Shown piece after piece: positions 21,113 through 22,125 of a DNA stretch of 22,125 bases. Each line of letters starts with the position of its first letter. Positions within the stretch are counted from its first letter, which is position 1. Below the pieces are notes generated by a model. That model was not told the origin of the DNA. It made no database searches and worked only from the letters and a program-made list of their open reading frames with translations. The translations under genes were made by a program, and so were the position numbers. Origin of the DNA: a virus. Location: IMG/VR virus record IMGVR_UViG_3300042541_003418, positions 1 through 22,125 of that record; one strand, written 5' to 3'.

Positions 21113-22125
21113 AGTCCGGCCTCCTTGAGGTCATTCTTGACCATGCGGGTTACCAGATCGTCAAATGAGACCTTGGGGGACCAGCCGAGTTCGGCGCGGG
21201 CGCGGGTAGAGTCTCCGAGAAGCAGCTCGACTTCGGCGGGGCGGTAAAAGGCTGGATTGATGCGGACCAGCTTTATCACGCCCTCTGGCGTATAGCCCCA
21301 GAGAGAGTGATAGGCCTCATCTGTGCCCTTGCCGCTCCAAGAGCCATCGATATTAGCCGCATAGAACGCCTTCTCCACAAACGTGCGGATGGTGTGGGTT
21401 TCGCCAGAGGCGAGGATATATTCCTGCAAATGCAAATTGGGGATGGTCCATTTCGTCGTGGGATCGATATCGTTGCGATATTCGTTCTGGTTCAGCATTC
21501 GCCAAATGCCTTCCACGAAATCCTCGGCGTGCGACCAGTCGCGCTTAGAGTCCAGATTTCCCAGTTCAATCGGGTCGAACGGCTTGTTGTCCTTCATGGC
21601 CCGCGCGATGCGCGCCACACCCAAGCTAATCTTGCGCGTGACGAACTCCTCGCCGCGACGCTCGCTCTCGTGATTGAAAAGGAGCCCCTGCACCGCATAG
21701 AGTTTATAGCTCTCACGATACACCTTGACGATCTGCCGCGCCGCAATCTTTGCCGCGCCATAAGGCGAGCGGGCTCGGGCGGGATGCTTTTCATCCTGTG
21801 GCGCATAGGCCACGTCGCCAAACTCCTCTGAAGAGCCCGCATTGTAGAATCGGCAGTCCGGCACATGCTTGCGAACGGCTTCGAGACAGCGAAGAACGCC
21901 CATGGCATCCACGTCGAAAGTCTGTTCAGGAATGGTCCACGAGGAGCCCACGAAGGACTGGGCCGCCAGATTGATGAAATAATCCGGCATAACCTCCTTG
22001 ACCACGTTGTCGATAGACGTGGAGTCGCTTAGGTCACCGGTCACCAGTTTGAACCGAGGGTTCTTCAGGGCCTCGGCCATGTTCTTGTAGTCCGGCTTGG
22101 CGGTACGGCGCACCATACCGAAGAC
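21109..22125 (-). CDS. GDP-mannose 4,6-dehydratase-like enzyme, 5' end off window
   Basis: The open frame runs to the window edge; residues before the first Met (VFG) fit VHGIVRRS of this family, so the true start and the GxxGxxG NAD-binding loop lie outside. Visible are LVTGDLSD, INLAAQSFVG, AGSSEEFG, the SDR catalytic SPYGAAK with Tyr and Lys, NHESERRGEEFVTRKI (the family's NHESPRRG motif), and RDWSHAEDFVEGIW, hallmarks of GDP-mannose 4,6-dehydratase and the related heptose dehydratases. It removes water from a GDP-hexose or GDP-heptose to give a 4-keto-6-deoxy sugar. Next to the heptose kinase it suggests a GDP-heptose pathway, though GDP-mannose is equally possible. Confidence 0.85.
   Translation of the reverse strand, partial: VFGMVRRTAKPDYKNMAEALKNPRFKLVTGDLSDSTSIDNVVKEVMPDYFINLAAQSFVGSSWTIPEQTFDVDAMGVLRCLEAVRKHVPDCRFYNAGSSEEFGDVAYAPQDEKHPARARSPYGAAKIAARQIVKVYRESYKLYAVQGLLFNHESERRGEEFVTRKISLGVARIARAMKDNKPFDPIELGNLDSKRDWSHAEDFVEGIWRMLNQNEYRNDIDPTTKWTIPNLHLQEYILASGETHTIRTFVEKAFYAANIDGSWSGKGTDEAYHSLWGYTPEGVIKLVRINPAFYRPAEVELLLGDSTRARAELGWSPKVSFDDLVTRMVKNDLKEAGL

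Overview
The window looks like part of a large tailed-phage genome (Caudoviricetes). It carries a dense phage replication and nucleotide-metabolism module: a DnaE-type polymerase core, a separate proofreading exonuclease, a primase-like protein, a DnaB-family helicase, a RecA/UvsX-like recombinase, a Cas4/RecB-type nuclease, dUTPase and ThyX. Almost every gene is on the minus strand and packed with 4-base ATGA or GTGA overlaps. The host cannot be named. Genes resembling GDP-mannose 4,6-dehydratase and heptose-7-phosphate kinase suggest surface-sugar chemistry of a Gram-negative host, but that is inference.

Layout. (1) Positions 1-2219 hold no convincing protein gene and no tRNA, which is exceptional for a phage. 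The stretch contains several long nested hairpin arms, a possible pseudoknot, a possible alternative-pairing switch and a GACTG repeat cluster. I propose a large structured non-coding RNA in about 37-1900. A terminator at 1932-1962 ends the leftward transcription unit. (2) 2220-4334 holds six small unknown phage genes. (3) 4374-8794 encodes a DNA polymerase III alpha subunit split into separate genes: a PHP-like protein, a small unknown protein, a DnaQ-like exonuclease and the DnaE catalytic core. (4) 8841-11963 holds a PD-(D/E)XK nuclease with a possible Fe-S site, a zinc-ribbon protein, an unknown protein, a DUF2493-like protein and a TOPRIM primase-like protein. (5) 12079-13307 is the only plus-strand island: a tiny ribbon-helix-helix-like protein coupled to an HNH endonuclease with four tandem Myb/SANT-like repeats. 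It overlaps the 3' end of the helicase gene convergently. (6) 13240-18991 holds helicase, dUTPase, metallophosphoesterase, two small unknown or membrane proteins, a possible nuclease and the recombinase. (7) 19020-22125 holds an unknown protein, a 52-residue gene, ThyX, a PfkB-family sugar kinase and a sugar-nucleotide dehydratase that runs off the window.

Regulation. Several leftward genes are preceded by a recurring sigma70-like promoter, roughly TTGAC-N16-18-TAGNNT. In three cases exactly 7 bases separate the -10 element from the ATG, which would give leaderless mRNAs. All homology statements come from reading motifs by eye; no search or folding program was run.
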